DNA of 64,000 nt, taken from NCBI RefSeq assembly GCF_014203325.1, contig NZ_JACHIV010000001.1, forward strand, positions 1,613,501 through 1,677,500, written 5' to 3'. A program made the position numbers and the translations under genes. Origin of the DNA: Saccharopolyspora gloriosae. Lineage in GTDB: Bacteria > Actinomycetota > Actinomycetes > Mycobacteriales > Pseudonocardiaceae. This document shows, one piece after another, positions 45,670-55,480 of the stretch. A model generated the notes under the pieces. That model was not told the DNA's origin, searched no databases, and saw only the letters and a list, made by a program, of their open reading frames with translations. How positions within the stretch are numbered: position 1 is the stretch's first letter; every line of letters begins with the position of its first letter.

Positions 45670-46760
45670 GCGACGCGTCCTTCGACGACGAGTCCGTCGA
45701 CGACGAACCCCTGCCCGGAGCGCTGCCGGGTGAGGGACCGCTGGACCCGCAGCAGGAACCGGCCGAGCAGGACGTCGAGAGCACGCTGCGCCCGCGCAGG
45801 CTCGCCGAGTTCGTCGGCCAGCCCCGGGTGCGCGAACAGCTGCAACTGGTGCTGCACGGCGCGCTCAACCGCCGGGAACAGCCCGACCACGTGCTGTTCT
45901 CCGGGCCGCCCGGCCTCGGCAAGACCAGCCTCGCGATGATCATGGCGGCGGAGCTCGGCGCGGCGATCCGGGTGACCTCGGGCCCCGCGCTGGAACGGCC
46001 CGGCGACCTCGCGGCGATGCTGTCCAACCTCGCCGAGGGCGATGTGCTGTTCATCGACGAGATCCACCGCATCGCTCGGCCCGCCGAGGAGATGCTCTAC
46101 CTGGCGATGGAGGACTACCGCGTCGACGTCGTCGTCGGCAAAGGTCCCGGCGCCACCAGCATTCCGCTGGAGATCGCCCCGTTCACGCTGGTCGGCGCCA
46201 CCACCCGCTCCGGCACGCTCACCGGCCCGCTGCGGGACCGGTTCGGCTTCACCGCGCACATGGAGTTCTACACGCCGGACGAGCTGGAACTGGTGGTGCG
46301 CCGCTCCGCCGGGATCCTCGGCGTGGACCTGCGCCCGGACGGCGCCACCGAGATCGCCCGCCGCTCGCGCGGCACCCCCCGGATCGCCAACCGCCTGCTG
46401 CGCCGGGTCCGCGACTACGCGGAGGTGCGCGCCGACGGAGCGGTGACCCTGGAGGTGGCGCGAGCCGCGCTGGAGGTCTACGACGTGGACGAGTTCGGCC
46501 TGGACCGGCTCGACCGCGCGGTGCTGTCCGCCCTGGTCAGGTCCTTCCACGGCGGTCCGGTGGGCGTAACCACCCTCGCCGTGGCCGTGGGGGAGGAACC
46601 GACCACGGTCGAGGAGGTCTGCGAGCCGTACCTGGTCCGCGCGGGCATGCTCGCCCGCACCTCCCGCGGGCGCGTCGCGACCGTCGCGGCCTGGCAGCAC
46701 GTCGGGCTCACCCCGCCCCCGCACGCCCCCGGCGAGTCCCAGGCGGCCCTGTTCGAGTAG
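45666..46760 (+). CDS. ruvB: Holliday junction branch migration ATPase RuvB
   Basis: A 364-residue AAA+ motor. [22 protein letters not shown] opens the conserved region. Walker A is [14 protein letters not shown] near 80, Walker B is [20 protein letters not shown] near 127, sensor 1 is [19 protein letters not shown], and sensor 2 is [18 protein letters not shown]. The C-terminal winged helix follows. An acidic N-terminal extension of about 35 residues is normal in actinobacteria. Confidence 0.96.
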   Translation: MSDASFDDESVDDEPLPGALPGEGPLDPQQEPAEQDVESTLRPRRLAEFVGQPRVREQLQLVLHGALNRREQPDHVLFSGPPGLGKTSLAMIMAAELGAAIRVTSGPALERPGDLAAMLSNLAEGDVLFIDEIHRIARPAEEMLYLAMEDYRVDVVVGKGPGATSIPLEIAPFTLVGATTRSGTLTGPLRDRFGFTAHMEFYTPDELELVVRRSAGILGVDLRPDGATEIARRSRGTPRIANRLLRRVRDYAEVRADGAVTLEVARAALEVYDVDEFGLDRLDRAVLSALVRSFHGGPVGVTTLAVAVGEEPTTVEEVCEPYLVRAGMLARTSRGRVATVAAWQHVGLTPPPHAPGESQAALFE

Positions 46761-46981
46761 TCCGTCGGGGCTTGTGAGTCCGGGCACTCCGCTAGCGATA
46801 GGCTGCGCCGCGTTGACGGCCCCGGTGGCCTCGCCGGAGATCGGTTCGGCCCCTCGCGGTCGGCGGGCGGCGCAGGGCCCATCGACATGGCTGGCACACT
46901 GGAAGCGCTATATCCGAACAATTCGGGCGCCCCCGGCTGGTGGCCAGGGCCGTCCCCACGGCATCCGCCGAACGGAGCATT

Positions 46982-47407
46982 ATGTCTTTGGAATCCTTGT
47001 TCCTGCCCCTGCTGATCGTGCTGCTCGCCGTGCCGATGTTCCTGCAGGCGCGCAAGCAGAAGCGGGCCATGCAGGAGCAGCAGAAGCTGCAGAACTCGCT
47101 CGAGGCGGGTGACCGGGTGATGACGACCTCCGGCCTGTTCGGCACCGTCGTGTCGAGCACGGACGACAGCATCGACCTGGAGATCGCGCCGGGCGTCGTC
47201 ACCACCTGGGTGCGCGCCGCGGTCCGCGAAAAGGTCGTCACCGACGCCGAGGACACCGCGACCACCGAGGACGCCGAGACCGAGCGGGACGAGGCTTCGG
47301 TCGCGGAGAAGACCGAGGTCAAGGACGAGAAGGACACCACCGAGGTGCCCGCCTCCGAGTCCACCGCCGAGGTCGCCGAGCCGATCGAGAAGCAGAAGAC
47401 CAGCTGA
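46982..47407 (+). CDS. yajC: Preprotein translocase accessory subunit YajC
   Basis: A 141-residue protein: one N-terminal transmembrane helix (LFLPLLIVLLAVPMFLQARKQKRAMQEQQKLQNSLEAGDRV) followed by the YajC core VMTTSGLFGTVVSSTDDSIDLEIAPGVVTTWVRAAV. A highly charged Glu/Lys/Thr-rich tail of about 55 residues is longer than in E. coli. ATG at 46982 has GGAG upstream. It works with SecD and SecF encoded downstream. Confidence 0.92.
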   Translation: MSLESLFLPLLIVLLAVPMFLQARKQKRAMQEQQKLQNSLEAGDRVMTTSGLFGTVVSSTDDSIDLEIAPGVVTTWVRAAVREKVVTDAEDTATTEDAETERDEASVAEKTEVKDEKDTTEVPASESTAEVAEPIEKQKTS

Positions 47408-47414
47408 ACCGGAA

Positions 47415-47436
47415 CGGCCGGTGACCGCACCGGCCG
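47415..47436 (+). terminator. Terminator hairpin after yajC
   Basis: A 9-bp stem CGGCCGGTG / CACCGGCCG with a 4-nt loop immediately after the yajC stop. Confidence 0.65.
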
Positions 47437-47480
47437 CCCGCCGCGCTCCCGGTGACCGACAGGTGCCGGGTTTCGGCCGG

Positions 47481-47519
47481 AGCCGTCGAGTCGCCGCCGT
47501 GGTGGCGGCGACTCCGGCT
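47481..47519 (+). terminator. Second strong hairpin between yajC and secD
   Basis: An 11-bp perfect stem GAGTCGCCGCC / GGCGGCGACTC with loop GTGGT, extended by AGCC/GGCT. With the preceding hairpin it should separate yajC from secD. The remaining 450 bp to secD hold no recognised gene and presumably the secD promoter. Confidence 0.65.
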
Positions 47520-47967
47520 CCCGCCTGTTCCGGCGCCGATTCGCGGAATTCACGCGGTGAAGTCGGAGTCGCCGGAAAATCGAGATCTCATCGATGCGAA
47601 TTTTCGGTGTCGCTGCCGAATTTGCTCCGTCCCGCTCGTTGAGACGTGGCGTGTTTACGAACCGCGAGGTGCCTGGCCCGGCCCGCTCGCGCCGCTCGTC
47701 CGCTCTGCCCGTTGCGGGCGGTATTCGCAGATCGCAGCCTTGCGGGCCCGCCCCTCGCGACCCCGGTCAGGGCTCACCTGGCAGACTGGAAGCGGGCTTT
47801 CCTAGATCGTCCGGCGTGCTCGTGCTGTTCGGGCGCGTACTGTGATCAACGGTCGTTCCGGCCTTCCGGCGTGACCGATCATCCGGGGCATCAGATCGCG
47901 GGCGCTTCGCCCTGCGCATCCGGTGTTCCGACCGATTCGTAGACCGTGGACAGGAGACCGACGCACC

Positions 47968-49560
47968 GTGGCACCTCCGGCCGGGCAGATCCGCCCAGGG
48001 CGTTACCTCGCGATCTTCGCGCTGATCGTCGTGGCGCTGTATGGACTGGTGTTCCTCACCGGCGATCAGAAGCCCCACCCGAAGCTGGGCATCGACCTGC
48101 AGGGCGGCACCAGGGTGACGCTCACCGCGCGCACCCCGAACGGGGAGCCGCCGCCGCAGGAATCGCTGAACCAAGCGCGGCAGATCATCGAGACCCGCGT
48201 CAACGGCATGGGCATCAGCGGTTCCGAGGTCAACCTCGACGGCTCCAACCTGGTGATCACCGTGCCCGGCGAGGGCGGTGACCAGGCCAAGCAGCTCGGT
48301 CAGACCGCGGAACTGGAGTTCCGCAAGGTCGTGCCGAACATGGTGGCGCCCGTGCAGGCGCCGCCTCCGCCGGGACAGCCGTCCGGGACGGCCCCGCAGG
48401 CCGCGCACGCCCAGCAGCCGCCCTCGCAGGCGGACCCGGAAGCGCAGCGGGCGGCGATCGACGAGGCGAAGAAGACCCGCCAGAGCACCGACCCGAACGT
48501 GCAGATGCAGGCCTTGCAGGCCCTGGACTGCAACGCGGAGGACCCGCTGCGCGGCAACGCCGACCCGAAGCTGCCGCTGGTCGCCTGCGACCAGGAGAAG
48601 ACGCAGAAGTTGGTGCTGGAGCCGGTGTTCATGCCGGGCACCGACATCGCCAACGCGGCGGCCATGCCGCCGAACGAGCAGAACCCCGGCTGGACGGTGA
48701 ACCTGGAGTTCACCGGTGAAGGCGGCAAGCGCTGGGCGGACTTCACCTCGGCGAACGTCGGGCAGCAAGCCGCGTTCGTGCTCGACGGCGAGGTCGTGTC
48801 CGCGCCCCGGATCAACGAAGCACTGCTCGGCGGCAGCGCCAACATCAACGGCGACTTCAACCAGCAGACCGCCACCGACCTGGCGGACGTGCTCAAGTAC
48901 GGCTCGCTGCCGCTGGCGTTCGACCAGTCCGAAGCCGAGACGGTCTCCGCGACGGCGGGCGTCGCTTCGATGGAAGCGGGCCTCATCGCGGGCGGCATCG
49001 GCCTGATCCTCGTCGCGGCGTACTGCCTGGCCTACTACCGGCTGCTCGGCGTGCTCACCGTGCTCTCGCTGGTGCTCTCCGGTGGCGTCGTCTACGGCGT
49101 GCTGGTGCTGCTCGGCAGGTGGATCGGCTTCACCCTCGACCTCGCGGGCATCGCCGGTTTCATCGTCGCCATCGGCATCACCGCCGACTCGTTCATCGTG
49201 TTCTTCGAACGCCTCAAGGACGAGATCCGGGAAGGCCGGACCTTCCGGTCCGCGGTGCCCAGGGCGTGGATCCGGGCGCGGCGCACCATCTTGTCCGCCG
49301 ACGCGGTGAGCTTCCTGGCCGCCGCCGTGCTCTACGTGCTCGCGGTGGGCCAGGTGAAGGGCTTCGCGTTCACCCTCGGCATGTCCACGGTGCTCGACCT
49401 CGTCGTGGTGTTCCTGGTGACGCACCCGCTGGTGGCGCTGGCATCGAAGAACAAGTTCCTGTCCAAGCCCTCGGTGTCCGGGCTCGGCTCGGTGCAGCGC
49501 CTCGCCGCTGAGCAGCGGTCCGCGCGCCGCCGGGGAGCTTCCACCGCGAAGGAGGCCTGA
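47968..49560 (+). CDS. secD: Protein translocase subunit SecD
   Basis: A 530-residue six-helix membrane protein of the RND-like SecDF complex. The first helix is YLAIFALIVVALYGLVFL, followed by HPKLGIDLQGGTRVTL. The periplasmic P1 domain contains an actinobacterial insert rich in Pro, Gln and Ala (residues about 115-160). GQQAAFVLDGEVVSAPRINE and the membrane block DLAGIAGFIVAIGITADSFIVFFERLKDE carry the conserved proton-relay Asp. GTG at 47968 is chosen. It is followed after 2 bp by secF. Confidence 0.95.
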   Translation: MAPPAGQIRPGRYLAIFALIVVALYGLVFLTGDQKPHPKLGIDLQGGTRVTLTARTPNGEPPPQESLNQARQIIETRVNGMGISGSEVNLDGSNLVITVPGEGGDQAKQLGQTAELEFRKVVPNMVAPVQAPPPPGQPSGTAPQAAHAQQPPSQADPEAQRAAIDEAKKTRQSTDPNVQMQALQALDCNAEDPLRGNADPKLPLVACDQEKTQKLVLEPVFMPGTDIANAAAMPPNEQNPGWTVNLEFTGEGGKRWADFTSANVGQQAAFVLDGEVVSAPRINEALLGGSANINGDFNQQTATDLADVLKYGSLPLAFDQSEAETVSATAGVASMEAGLIAGGIGLILVAAYCLAYYRLLGVLTVLSLVLSGGVVYGVLVLLGRWIGFTLDLAGIAGFIVAIGITADSFIVFFERLKDEIREGRTFRSAVPRAWIRARRTILSADAVSFLAAAVLYVLAVGQVKGFAFTLGMSTVLDLVVVFLVTHPLVALASKNKFLSKPSVSGLGSVQRLAAEQRSARRRGASTAKEA

Positions 49561-49562
49561 CG

Positions 49563-50789
49563 GTGGCCACGCAGAGCACCGCCGATGACGGCGGCACCCG
49601 GCGCACGAGCGTCTTCGAACGCCTCTACATCGGCAACGGCGCGTTCGACATCGTCGGCAAGCGCCTCCGCTGGTACGTCTCGCTGGGCCTGCTGGTCCTG
49701 GTGTGCATCGCCGGGATGGGCATCAAGGGCTTCAACCTGGGCATCGACTTCGAAGGCGGCACCAAGCTCCAGGTGCCCGCGGTCGGAGCGCAGGGGCCGA
49801 TCAGCACGGACCAGGTCCAGGACGCGTTCCAGGACGCGCTCGGGCACCGCGCCGAAACGGTGCAGCTCGTGGGCACCGCGGGCAACCAGACCATCCAGGT
49901 CCGGACCGAATCGCTGACGCCGGCGCAGGTCTCCGACGTCAAGGAGACCCTGTTCGACCAGCTCAAGCCGCTGGGGACCGACGGGCAGCCCAGCCCGGCC
50001 GCGGTCAGCGACAGCGCCGTCAGCGGTACCTGGGGCGGCGAGATCACCCAGCAGGCTCTGCTGGCGCTCGGCGTGTTCCTCGTGCTGGTGACGGTGTTCC
50101 TGGCCTTCTACTTCGAGAAGTGGATGGCGGTCGCCGCGCTCATCGCGCTGCTGCACGACGTGGTCGTCACGGCCGGGCTGTACGCGCTGATCGGGTTCGA
50201 GGTCACGCCGAGCACGGTGATCGGCCTGCTCACGATCCTCGGGTTCTCGCTCTACGACACGGTCGTGGTGTTCGACAAGGTCAAGGAGAACACCCGCGGC
50301 CTGCTCGGCCTGACCAGGCGCACCTATCCGGAGGCCGCGAACCTGGCGGTGAACCAGACGCTGATGCGCTCCATCAACACCTCGGTGATCGCGCTGCTGC
50401 CGGTGGCCGGTCTGCTCGTGGTGGGTGCGTGGCTGCTCGGCGTGGGCGTGCTGCGCGACCTGGCCCTGGTGCAGCTGGTCGGCATGATCGCCGGTGTCGT
50501 GTCGTCGATCTTCCTGGCCACGCCGCTGCTGGTGGACTTCAAGATGCGCGACCGCAAGTACCAGCAGCAGGCCGCGAAGGTGCGCCAGCGCCGGGCGAAG
50601 GCCGCGGCGAAGGAGGCGGGCGAGCCCGTCCCCGACGAGCCGCAGCAGGACGCTCCGGAGCGGGAACTGGCCGGCGCGTCCTCGGTGACGAGCGTTCCGG
50701 TCGGCAAGAAGTCCGGGGAGCCGGGGCCGCAGTCCCGCCGCCGCCCGGCGGGCAAGTCGAGCCGTCCTACCGGGAAGAAGCGTCGCTGA
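49563..50789 (+). CDS. secF: Protein translocase subunit SecF
   Basis: A 408-residue partner of SecD: GIDFEGGTKLQVP near the N-terminus, and the membrane block LLTILGFSLYDTVVVFDKVKENTR with the conserved Asp, followed by NLAVNQTLMRSINTS. The C-terminal about 75 residues are basic and low-complexity, probably cytoplasmic. GTG start 2 bp after secD; its stop overlaps the apt start by one base. Confidence 0.95.
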   Translation: MATQSTADDGGTRRTSVFERLYIGNGAFDIVGKRLRWYVSLGLLVLVCIAGMGIKGFNLGIDFEGGTKLQVPAVGAQGPISTDQVQDAFQDALGHRAETVQLVGTAGNQTIQVRTESLTPAQVSDVKETLFDQLKPLGTDGQPSPAAVSDSAVSGTWGGEITQQALLALGVFLVLVTVFLAFYFEKWMAVAALIALLHDVVVTAGLYALIGFEVTPSTVIGLLTILGFSLYDTVVVFDKVKENTRGLLGLTRRTYPEAANLAVNQTLMRSINTSVIALLPVAGLLVVGAWLLGVGVLRDLALVQLVGMIAGVVSSIFLATPLLVDFKMRDRKYQQQAAKVRQRRAKAAAKEAGEPVPDEPQQDAPERELAGASSVTSVPVGKKSGEPGPQSRRRPAGKSSRPTGKKRR

Positions 50790-51334
50790 TGGCGGATTCC
50801 GACGTGGTGCGGGTGATTCATCCCACCTTGAGCAAGGCGTCGCGGTTGATCCGGGAGGTCCCGGACTTCCCGGAACCGGGTGTGCTGTTCCGCGACATCA
50901 GTCCGCTGCTGGCCGACGGCGAGGCGCTCTCGACGGTCGTCACCGCGCTCGGTGAAGGCCACGAGTTCGACGTCGTCGCCGGGGTCGAAGCACGCGGTTT
51001 CCTCGTCGGCGCGGCCGTCGCGCAGGCCTACGGCACCGGTGTCGTGGGCTTGCGCAAACCGGGCAAACTGCCGGAGGTGGCCGACCGCATCGACTACGCG
51101 CTGGAGTACGGAACGGCAAGCCTGGAGCTCGCCGCCGACACCATCAGCGCTGGTCAGCGCGTTCTGGTCGTCGACGACGTGTTGGCGACCGGCGGCACCC
51201 TCAACGCCGCGTGCGAACTGCTCGGGCGAGCGGGCGCGAAGGTCTCGGCCGCGGCGGTGGTGCTGGAGCTGACGGCGCTGGGCGGCCGGGACCGGGTGCT
51301 CGGCGCGGACGTGCACGCGCTGCTGGCGGTGTGA
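50789..51334 (+). CDS. apt: Adenine phosphoribosyltransferase
   Basis: A 181-residue type I PRTase that salvages adenine to AMP. DFPEPGVLFRDISPLLAD is the substrate-binding N-terminal block, GVEARGFLVGAAVA follows, and the PRPP loop is RVLVVDDVLATGGTLNAA near residue 128. ATG overlaps the secF stop (TGATG). The secDF-apt-relA order is conserved in mycobacteria. Confidence 0.94.
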   Translation: MADSDVVRVIHPTLSKASRLIREVPDFPEPGVLFRDISPLLADGEALSTVVTALGEGHEFDVVAGVEARGFLVGAAVAQAYGTGVVGLRKPGKLPEVADRIDYALEYGTASLELAADTISAGQRVLVVDDVLATGGTLNAACELLGRAGAKVSAAAVVLELTALGGRDRVLGADVHALLAV

Positions 51335-51521
51335 CGATCTTCAGCGAAGCTGATCGGCTCCGGTGAAGTGTTGACGTCGCCTCAAAGCTGAGAGTGACCG
51401 TTCAACGTTTCGGGGGACGGCCGGGGAGGGGCGGTAGCCCGAACGGCGTTATTCTCGATGCCCGGGTCGTGACCACCTCAGGATCCGGGTGCAACGTCCC
51501 CTCCATGCCCGGGAGCGAGCG

Positions 51522-53831
51522 GTGAGCCAAGACGTCGAGTCTCCTGTCTCAGCAACCGAGCAGGTGCGTCCCGCCTCGGCTACCAGGCGGGTACGTGCCC
51601 GCTTGGCCAGACGGATCACGGCGCAGCGCGCCGCGGAGGTCAAGCAAGTGCTGGAGCCGCTGGCAGCGGTGCACCGCGAACTGCATCCGCACGCCGACCT
51701 GGCACTGCTGCAGCACGCCTACGACGTCGCCGAGGACAAGCACAGCCACCAGCGCCGCAAATCGGGTGATCCCTACATCACCCATCCGCTGGCGGTCGCC
51801 ACCATCCTGGGTGAACTGGGGATGGACACCACGACGCTGGTGGCGGCGCTGCTGCACGACACGGTCGAGGACACCGACTACTCGGTGGAGCGGCTCAGCG
51901 CGGACTTCGGCGACGAGATCTCGCACCTCGTGGACGGCGTCACCAAGCTCGACAAGGTGAAGCTGGGCGCGGCGGCCGAAGCCGAGACCATCCGCAAGAT
52001 GATCATCGCGATGGCCCGCGACCCGCGCGTCCTGGTGATCAAGCTGGCCGACCGGCTGCACAACATGCGCACGATGCGCTTCCTGCCGCCGGAGAAGCAG
52101 GCCCGCAAGGCCCGCGAAACCCTCGAAGTGCTGGCCCCGCTGGCGCACCGGCTGGGCATGGCCACCATCAAGTGGGAGCTGGAGGATCTGGCGTTCGCCA
52201 TCCTGCAGCCCAAGAAGTACGACGAGATCGTGCGCCTGGTCGCCAACCGCGCCCCCTCCCGCGACACCTACCTGCGCACCGTCACCGACGAGCTCTCCGC
52301 CCAGCTCGGGACCGCGCGGCTCGCCGCGAAGGTCGAAGGCCGCCCCAAGCACTACTACTCGATCCACCAGAAGATGATCGTCCGGGGCCGCGACTTCGAC
52401 GACATCCACGACCTGGTCGGCGTGCGGATCCTCGTCGACGAGGTGCGCGACTGCTACGCCGCGATGGGCGTGGTGCACGCGCTGTGGCAGCCGATGCCGG
52501 GCCGGTTCAAGGACTACATCGCCCAACCCCGCTTCGGCGTCTACCAATCGCTGCACACCACGGTGATCGGCCCCGAAGGCAAGCCGCTGGAAGTGCAGAT
52601 CCGCACCAGCGAGATGCACCGCACCGCCGAGTACGGCATCGCCGCGCACTGGCGCTACAAGGAGACCAAGGGCCGCAACGGCAGCGGCGGCCAATCGGCC
52701 GTCGAAGTCGACGACATGGCCTGGATGCGCCAGCTGCTGGACTGGCAGCGGGAAGCCGCCGACCCCGGCGAATTCCTGGAATCGCTGCGCTACGACCTCG
52801 CCACCCGCGAGATCTTCGTGTTCACCCCCAAGGGCGACGTGATCACGCTGCCGTCCGGGTCGACGCCGGTGGACTTCGCCTACGCGGTGCACACCGAGGT
52901 CGGGCACCGCTGCATCGGCTCCCGCGTCAACGGCCGCCTGGTCGCCCTGGAGCGGAAGCTGGAGAACGGCGAAGTCGTCGAGATCTTCACCTCCAAAGCC
53001 GAAGGCTCCGGGCCGAGCCGGGACTGGCTGTCGTTCGTCGCCTCCCCGCGCGCCAAGGCGAAGATCAAGCAGTGGTTCGCGAAGGAACGCCGCGAAGAGG
53101 CCATCGACAGCGGCAAGGAAGCCATCACCAAGGAGATCCGCAGGCTCGGCCTGCCGGTGCAGCGCCTCGTCACCGCCGACTCCATCGCGGCCGTCGCCCG
53201 CGAACTGCACTACGTCGACGTCACCGCGCTGTACGCGGCGGTGGGGGAGCGGCAGGTCTCCGCGCACCACCTCGTGCAGCGGCTCGTCGCGCTCATCGGC
53301 GGCGTCGAACAGGCCGAAGACGAGATCGCCGAACGCTCCACCCCGTCGACCGTGCAGCAGCGGCGCCGCAGCACCGGCGACTCCGGCGTGGTCGTCAAGG
53401 ACGCCGGCGACGTGTGGTCCAAGCTCGCCCGCTGCTGCACCCCGGTGCCCGGCGACGAGATCCTCGGATTCGTCACCCGCGGCGGCGGCGTCAGCGTGCA
53501 CCGCACCGACTGCACCAACGCCGACGACCTGCGCAAATCCCCGGAACGGCTGGTCGAGGTGTACTGGGCGCCGTCGGCGTCCTCGGTGTTCCTCGTCGCC
53601 ATCCAAGTGGAAGCGCTCGACCGGCACCGGCTGCTCTCCGACGTCACGAAGGTGCTCGCGGACGAGAGGGTGAACATCCTGTCGGCGTCGGTGACCACGT
53701 CGAAGGACCGGGTGGCGGTGAGCCGGTTCTCCTTCGAGATGGGCGACCCGAAGCACCTCGGCCACGTCCTCAAGGCAGTACGCAACATCGAAGGCGTCTA
53801 CGACGTGTACAGGGTTACGTCTGCGGCGTGA
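51522..53831 (+). CDS. relA: Bifunctional (p)ppGpp synthetase/hydrolase Rel
   Basis: A 769-residue long RSH enzyme. The HD hydrolase is at about 60-215 ([44 protein letters not shown]). The synthetase is at about 250-380 ([28 protein letters not shown]). TGS follows ([26 protein letters not shown]), then the helical and zinc-finger region with [31 protein letters not shown], and a C-terminal ACT domain. GTG at 51522 has GGGAG six bases upstream. Both catalytic halves look intact. A structured repeat begins 39 nt after its stop. Confidence 0.96.
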   Translation: MSQDVESPVSATEQVRPASATRRVRARLARRITAQRAAEVKQVLEPLAAVHRELHPHADLALLQHAYDVAEDKHSHQRRKSGDPYITHPLAVATILGELGMDTTTLVAALLHDTVEDTDYSVERLSADFGDEISHLVDGVTKLDKVKLGAAAEAETIRKMIIAMARDPRVLVIKLADRLHNMRTMRFLPPEKQARKARETLEVLAPLAHRLGMATIKWELEDLAFAILQPKKYDEIVRLVANRAPSRDTYLRTVTDELSAQLGTARLAAKVEGRPKHYYSIHQKMIVRGRDFDDIHDLVGVRILVDEVRDCYAAMGVVHALWQPMPGRFKDYIAQPRFGVYQSLHTTVIGPEGKPLEVQIRTSEMHRTAEYGIAAHWRYKETKGRNGSGGQSAVEVDDMAWMRQLLDWQREAADPGEFLESLRYDLATREIFVFTPKGDVITLPSGSTPVDFAYAVHTEVGHRCIGSRVNGRLVALERKLENGEVVEIFTSKAEGSGPSRDWLSFVASPRAKAKIKQWFAKERREEAIDSGKEAITKEIRRLGLPVQRLVTADSIAAVARELHYVDVTALYAAVGERQVSAHHLVQRLVALIGGVEQAEDEIAERSTPSTVQQRRRSTGDSGVVVKDAGDVWSKLARCCTPVPGDEILGFVTRGGGVSVHRTDCTNADDLRKSPERLVEVYWAPSASSVFLVAIQVEALDRHRLLSDVTKVLADERVNILSASVTTSKDRVAVSRFSFEMGDPKHLGHVLKAVRNIEGVYDVYRVTSAA

Positions 53832-53847
53832 CCGGGCCCGCCCGGTC

Positions 53848-54098
53848 GTTTTGGCTTGGGTGTCCGGGTAGCGGAACCTCAGCGGCTTCCTCGCTGCGGG
53901 ATCTTTTTCCCGAGTGGCTCCGCCACGAGGGAAAAAGCTGTCCTCGCGAGGAAGCCGCTGAGAACCCGCCGGTGGTCGGCTTTGGGACGTGGGCTATTCG
54001 CTGCGCGAATACAGGCACGGCCTTCGGCCGCCGGGCAGACTTCGCTTCGCTCGTCCAAGGCACGGCTTCGCCGCGAGGCACGGCTTCGCCGCGAGGCT
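53848..54098 (+). repeat. Structured intergenic repeat, copy 3 of 3
   Basis: The core 99-nt domain is at 53871-53969. The 17-bp helix pairs CTCAGCGGCTTCCTCGC (53878-53894) with 53946-53962. The inner hairpin is the same as in copy 2. The next hairpin is TATTCGC/GCGAATA (53995-54011), where one base pair differs from copies 1 and 2 on both sides. CGGCC-TTC-GGCCG (54018-54030) and two CGGCTTCGCCG hairpins follow. It lies between the convergent relA and P450 genes. Confidence 0.85.
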
Positions 54099-54152
54099 GC
54101 TGGGGTTGTTGTGGGGTGGGTGTTCCGTCTGGGCAGGTGCCCGTGGCCGCGC

Positions 54153-55343
54153 TCAGGTTGTGATGTTTATTCGGGTGTAGCCGCGGATGGTGAAGGACGG
54201 GCCTCGTGGTGGCGGGGTGGGGAGCTCGTAGTGCGGGAGGCGTGCGGCTAGCGCTGCTAGGACGAGGCCGATCTCCAGGCGGGCAAGTGGGGCGCCTAGG
54301 CAGTAGTGGGTGCCGACGCCCAGCGCCAGGTGCGGGTTGGGGGCTCGGGTCAGGTCCAGGGCGTCCGGGGTGGTGAACGCCGCCGGGTCGCGGTTGGCCG
54401 CGCCGAGCAGCACCACGACCTTCTCGCCCACCTCGATCCGGTGCCCGCCCAGCTCCAGGTCTCGCACGGCGGTCCGCTCGAACAGCTGGTTCGGGGTGTC
54501 GTGGCGCAGCAGCTCGTCCACCGCGGTGAGCAGCGCCGGCTCGTCCTCGCGCAGCCGGCGCAGGTACCGCCACTGCTCGGGGTGCTCGTGCAGCGCCACC
54601 ACGGCGTTGCCGATGCCGTTGACGCTCGCCTCGTGCCCGGCCATCAGCAGCAGCACGTAGTTCGCGATGAGCTCGTCCCCGCTCAGGTCGCCGGAACCGT
54701 CGGCCAGGGAGCTCAGCAGGTCGTCACCGGGGCGGCGGCGCCGGAGGTCGGCCAGGTCGGCGACGTAGCCGCGGAACTCGCTCGCGGCCTGTTCGGCGTC
54801 CCTGCGGGCGGGCTCGTCGAGCTCGGGCTCGTACATCCGCACGATGCGGTTCGACCAGGACCGCAGCAGCGGCCCGTCCCGCAGCGGGAAGCCGAGCAGC
54901 GTCGCGATCACGTCCACCGGCAGCAAGCGGGCGAGCCCGGCCATGAGATCGGCCGCGCCGTGCGCCTCGATCCGCTCGCACAGCTCGTCCATGCGGCGCT
55001 CGACCAAGGCGGTGATCATCGGGCGCGTCGACTCGACGTGCCTGCGGTGGAACAACGGGGCGACGGCCGCGCGGAGCCGGTCGTGGTGCTGCTCGTTCTC
55101 CAGCATGCTCAGCCGGTGCAGCGCGTTGAACGACTCGAAGTCGGCGGCGGGCTCCCGATCGGTCCACACCCGCCGCAGATCCCGGTGCCGCAGCGCGGCC
55201 GAGCACAGCTCGTGGGACAGCACGACGTGCGCGCCCCAAGCCGGATACCAGTGCACGGCCGCGCGGGAGCGGAGCGCGTGGAAGACGGGGTACGGGGCGG
55301 CGACGAAATCCGGGTCGCCGGGATCCAGTGCGTCCGGCTCCAC
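54153..55343 (-). CDS. Cytochrome P450 (CYP107-like)
   Basis: A 396-residue soluble bacterial P450. The I-helix oxygen-binding motif is LLMAGHEASVNGIG near residue 225, in which the usual Thr is Ala, as in 6-deoxyerythronolide hydroxylase EryF. The ExxR motif is DELLR near 280. The haem loop is LALGVGTHYCLGAPLARLE near 345, with the usual Phe before Gly-x-Gly replaced by Leu. The start is GTG at 55343. No ferredoxin gene is adjacent; FprA at 25-27 kb could supply electrons through a ferredoxin elsewhere. The substrate is unknown. Confidence 0.9.
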   Translation of the reverse strand: MEPDALDPGDPDFVAAPYPVFHALRSRAAVHWYPAWGAHVVLSHELCSAALRHRDLRRVWTDREPAADFESFNALHRLSMLENEQHHDRLRAAVAPLFHRRHVESTRPMITALVERRMDELCERIEAHGAADLMAGLARLLPVDVIATLLGFPLRDGPLLRSWSNRIVRMYEPELDEPARRDAEQAASEFRGYVADLADLRRRRPGDDLLSSLADGSGDLSGDELIANYVLLLMAGHEASVNGIGNAVVALHEHPEQWRYLRRLREDEPALLTAVDELLRHDTPNQLFERTAVRDLELGGHRIEVGEKVVVLLGAANRDPAAFTTPDALDLTRAPNPHLALGVGTHYCLGAPLARLEIGLVLAALAARLPHYELPTPPPRGPSFTIRGYTRINITT

Positions 55344-55428
55344 CTGCTCACCACCCCTCGATCATCGCGAGGGTAGGCCGTCAGCCGGTGCCTGCGGTAG
55401 CGGAGACGGGACCGGCCGGTGAGCACGA

Positions 55429-55462
55429 GGGCCGCGGGAATCCGGATCGGTTCCCGCGGCCC
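55429..55462 (-). terminator. Terminator after the cyclophilin gene
   Basis: A 12-bp perfect stem GGGCCGCGGGAA / TTCCCGCGGCCC with a 10-nt loop, between the cyclophilin stop and the P450 start on the minus strand. Confidence 0.8.
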
Positions 55463-55480
55463 GTTCGCGTCGCAGCCGCG

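Noticed and set aside
54478-54494. LexA-like TCGAAC...GTTCG inside the P450 gene
   Set aside because: Spacing is five rather than four and it lies deep in coding sequence.
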